A stretch of 64,000 nt of DNA, taken from contig NZ_JHXD01000007.1 in the NCBI RefSeq assembly GCF_000687715.1, positions 61,900 to 125,899 of the forward strand, written 5' to 3'. Every line of letters begins with the position of its first letter. Position 1 is the stretch's first letter. Both the position numbers and the translations under genes were made by a program. This DNA comes from Xylanibacter ruminicola Ga6B6 (GTDB lineage: Bacteria > Bacteroidota > Bacteroidia > Bacteroidales > Bacteroidaceae). Positions 63,093 through 64,000 of this stretch are shown piece by piece. The notes beneath the pieces are model-generated. The model was not told the DNA's origin and made no database searches. It saw nothing but the letters and a program-made list of their open reading frames with translations.

Positions 63093-63369
63093 AGAGTTTA
63101 TCACAATCGCTATTCACCTTATCAGCCTTATTATACCATTCTTGAATTCTTAATTCAGCTATAGTATGAAGATAGCGATCATAATCGCATTCCTTTCCTT
63201 TATGTGCAAAATGCCAAGAATTAAAATCTCCCTGTTTAGGGATCATCTCTAATTTACATTCTGGATTGGGGCACGTAAATTTACCATTTACTTTATATCC
63301 AGGAGTTAATGTAACGAGATTATGATTCTCGTCGTATGCCGACTTATACTTTACTTTACCCTTTACCAT
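63064..63369 (-). CDS. CoiA-like zinc-ribbon protein, C-terminally truncated
   Basis: 101 residues from MVKGKVKYK; the start further upstream overlaps the promoter. It has the N-terminal CoiA-like domain: FTCPNPECKLEMIPKQGDFN (zinc-ribbon cysteines), SWHFAHKGKECDYDRYLHTI and AELRIQEWYNKADKV. Full-length relatives continue for 100 residues or more with a nuclease-like domain. Here the last residues (LSQPAVKS) are encoded by M15 remnant DNA read in another frame, so the gene was cut and joined. AT-rich compared with its neighbours. Confidence 0.7.
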   Translation of the reverse strand: MVKGKVKYKSAYDENHNLVTLTPGYKVNGKFTCPNPECKLEMIPKQGDFNSWHFAHKGKECDYDRYLHTIAELRIQEWYNKADKVNSDCDKLWLSQPAVKS

Positions 63370-63376
63370 ATAAATG

Positions 63377-63384
63377 CAAAGGTA
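63377..63384 (-). promoter_or_regulatory. -7 box of CoiA-like gene
   Basis: The minus strand reads TACCTTTG, 7 bp before the ATG at 63369. Confidence 0.55.
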
Positions 63385-63432
63385 GTACAAAAACTTTGTT
63401 TGACCAAATTTTACACAGAGAAATTAGTTACT

Positions 63433-63620
63433 AAGTGTACTCAGTACTCAGTTCTCAGTTTTATTTTTGGACAATGATAGGCAAGGTATAAAAAAGAAAT
63501 AATTATATTATTATAATAATAAATTATTAATAATATATATATTATTAATAATTTAACTTCAAAACGACCTATAACAGGGGGGCTTGTTTTAAAACTGAGA
63601 ACTGAGTACTGAGTACACTT
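63433..63620. repeat. 188-bp palindromic element with perfect arms and AT core
   Basis: A 30-bp left arm (63433-63462, starting AAGTGTACTCAGTACTCAGT) and right arm (63591-63620) are perfect inverse copies. Inside lies a perfect 34-bp palindrome of only A and T at 63521-63554. The spacers hold no gene. The element ends 55 bp upstream of the promoter segment of the second HU-like gene. Confidence 0.9.
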
Positions 63621-63868
63621 TTATAAACTACTAAATTTTAACAATTGATTAACAATTAATCTTTCAATATATGACGAAAATTTCGTACCTTTGCATTGTC
63701 GAGATGAAGATAGAGATGATGCTCCCGCGCGAGGAAAAAGATTCTCCCACGTGCACTAAGAAAATCTCCCACACGTGGCCGCAAAATCAACATCGGAATT
63801 GAGACAAGCAAAATGTAAAATGTAACAATTAAAAAATTCAACAACAACACAAAAACAAAATTAGAATT
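63621..63868 (+). promoter_or_regulatory. Second HU-like gene promoter and leader
   Basis: 63676-63700 is identical to 42165-42189, including the -7 box TACCTTTG at 63686-63693. About 170 bp of leader follow, with an inverted repeat CCACGTG / CACGTGG around 63748-63779 and then AT-rich sequence to the ATG. The short open frame on the minus strand here is not credible. Confidence 0.65.
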
Positions 63869-64000
63869 ATGGCATTGAAAGTTAAAGCACAGGAAAAGTT
63901 GCAGAAGATTGGCAAGTATGAGGGCACTTATCGCTACATCATGATGCCGGAGCTGTACACGGCTCTGACTCAGGACAAGGTGATTAAGGAGGCTGCTCTG
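63869..64000 (+). CDS. HU-related DNA-binding protein, 3'-truncated by window edge
   Basis: 44 residues visible, opening MALKVKAQEKLQKIGKYEGT and continuing YRYIMMPELYTALTQDKVIK. It is a paralogue of the protein at 42411 (MAIKVIAQRRVLKIGKNPGA, then FVMRPDLYTPIQEKKVFAEA). The promoter segment is identical to that of the paralogue. Further cassette genes probably lie beyond the window. Confidence 0.85.
   Translation, partial: MALKVKAQEKLQKIGKYEGTYRYIMMPELYTALTQDKVIKEAAL

Noticed and set aside
1..64000. tRNA, rRNA or transposase genes
   Set aside because: None could be recognised on reading both strands; no DDE or tyrosine/serine recombinase motifs were found among the open frames. A tRNAscan run could still reveal a missed tRNA.

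Overview
The window looks like chromosomal DNA of a Bacteroidales bacterium, most likely a Prevotella or Segatella type. Promoters match the Bacteroidetes -7 element TAnnTTTG, and almost no gene has a Shine-Dalgarno sequence. The gene families (GH127, polyphosphate-polymerase/DUF4956/DUF2490 operon, DUF5606, DUF4924, kinase-RapZ fusion, smalltalk, GxxExxY) are ones I associate with that phylum. No rRNA, tRNA, CRISPR array or transposase gene was seen.

Layout. 1-4.7 kb: end of an arabinose-releasing glycan locus (GH43, GH127). 4.8-11.3 kb: tripartite RND efflux operon (outer-membrane factor, pump, lipoprotein adaptor) divergent from an AraC regulator. 11.5-14.7 kb: Gfo/Idh oxidoreductase, then a three-gene operon with a polyphosphate-polymerase-like protein. 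14.7-23.7 kb: metal P-type ATPase, PepT, Kef-type antiporter, LptD-like protein, HD hydrolase. 23.8-30.1 kb: carboxyltransferase/decarboxylase, a 0.6-kb multi-palindromic non-coding element, then a six-gene leftward operon (L25, Pth, S4 protein, CaCA exchanger, queuosine-precursor transporter, QueF). 30.3-35.3 kb: nusB-yajC-cdaR-coaE-DUF5606 operon and a sugar-kinase/RapZ fusion. 35.3-43.1 kb: accessory island with DUF5675, a VirE-N/DUF3987 primase-helicase-like protein, several unknown proteins, DUF3800, an HU-like protein and a smalltalk peptide. 43.2-62.8 kb: mostly housekeeping genes (glucokinase, rfbD, prfC, tsaC, ClC channel, fmt, rpe, ECF sigma, GHMP kinase/nucleotidyltransferase fusion, rfbA, zapA, rny, HAD phosphatase, two histidine phosphatases). 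62.8-64 kb: a decayed accessory segment (M15 peptidase remnant fused to a shortened CoiA-like gene), a large palindrome and the start of a second HU-like gene.

The most unusual signal is a family of palindromic repeats whose 30-bp arms each carry three CACGAATT-type octamers spaced 9-10 bp. At 46401-46842 two arms, 28/30 identical and inverted, exactly bracket a gene for a GxxExxY (PD-(D/E)XK nuclease-like) protein. Elsewhere the same arms are joined with no gene between them (23690, 35280, 33577), and one solo arm is read in frame inside the DUF3987 gene (37429). This looks like a nuclease-carrying element with gene-less, MITE-like derivatives. A second theme is that both HU-like genes share an identical 25-bp promoter region, and each sits just downstream of an inverted repeat with an AT-rich palindromic core.
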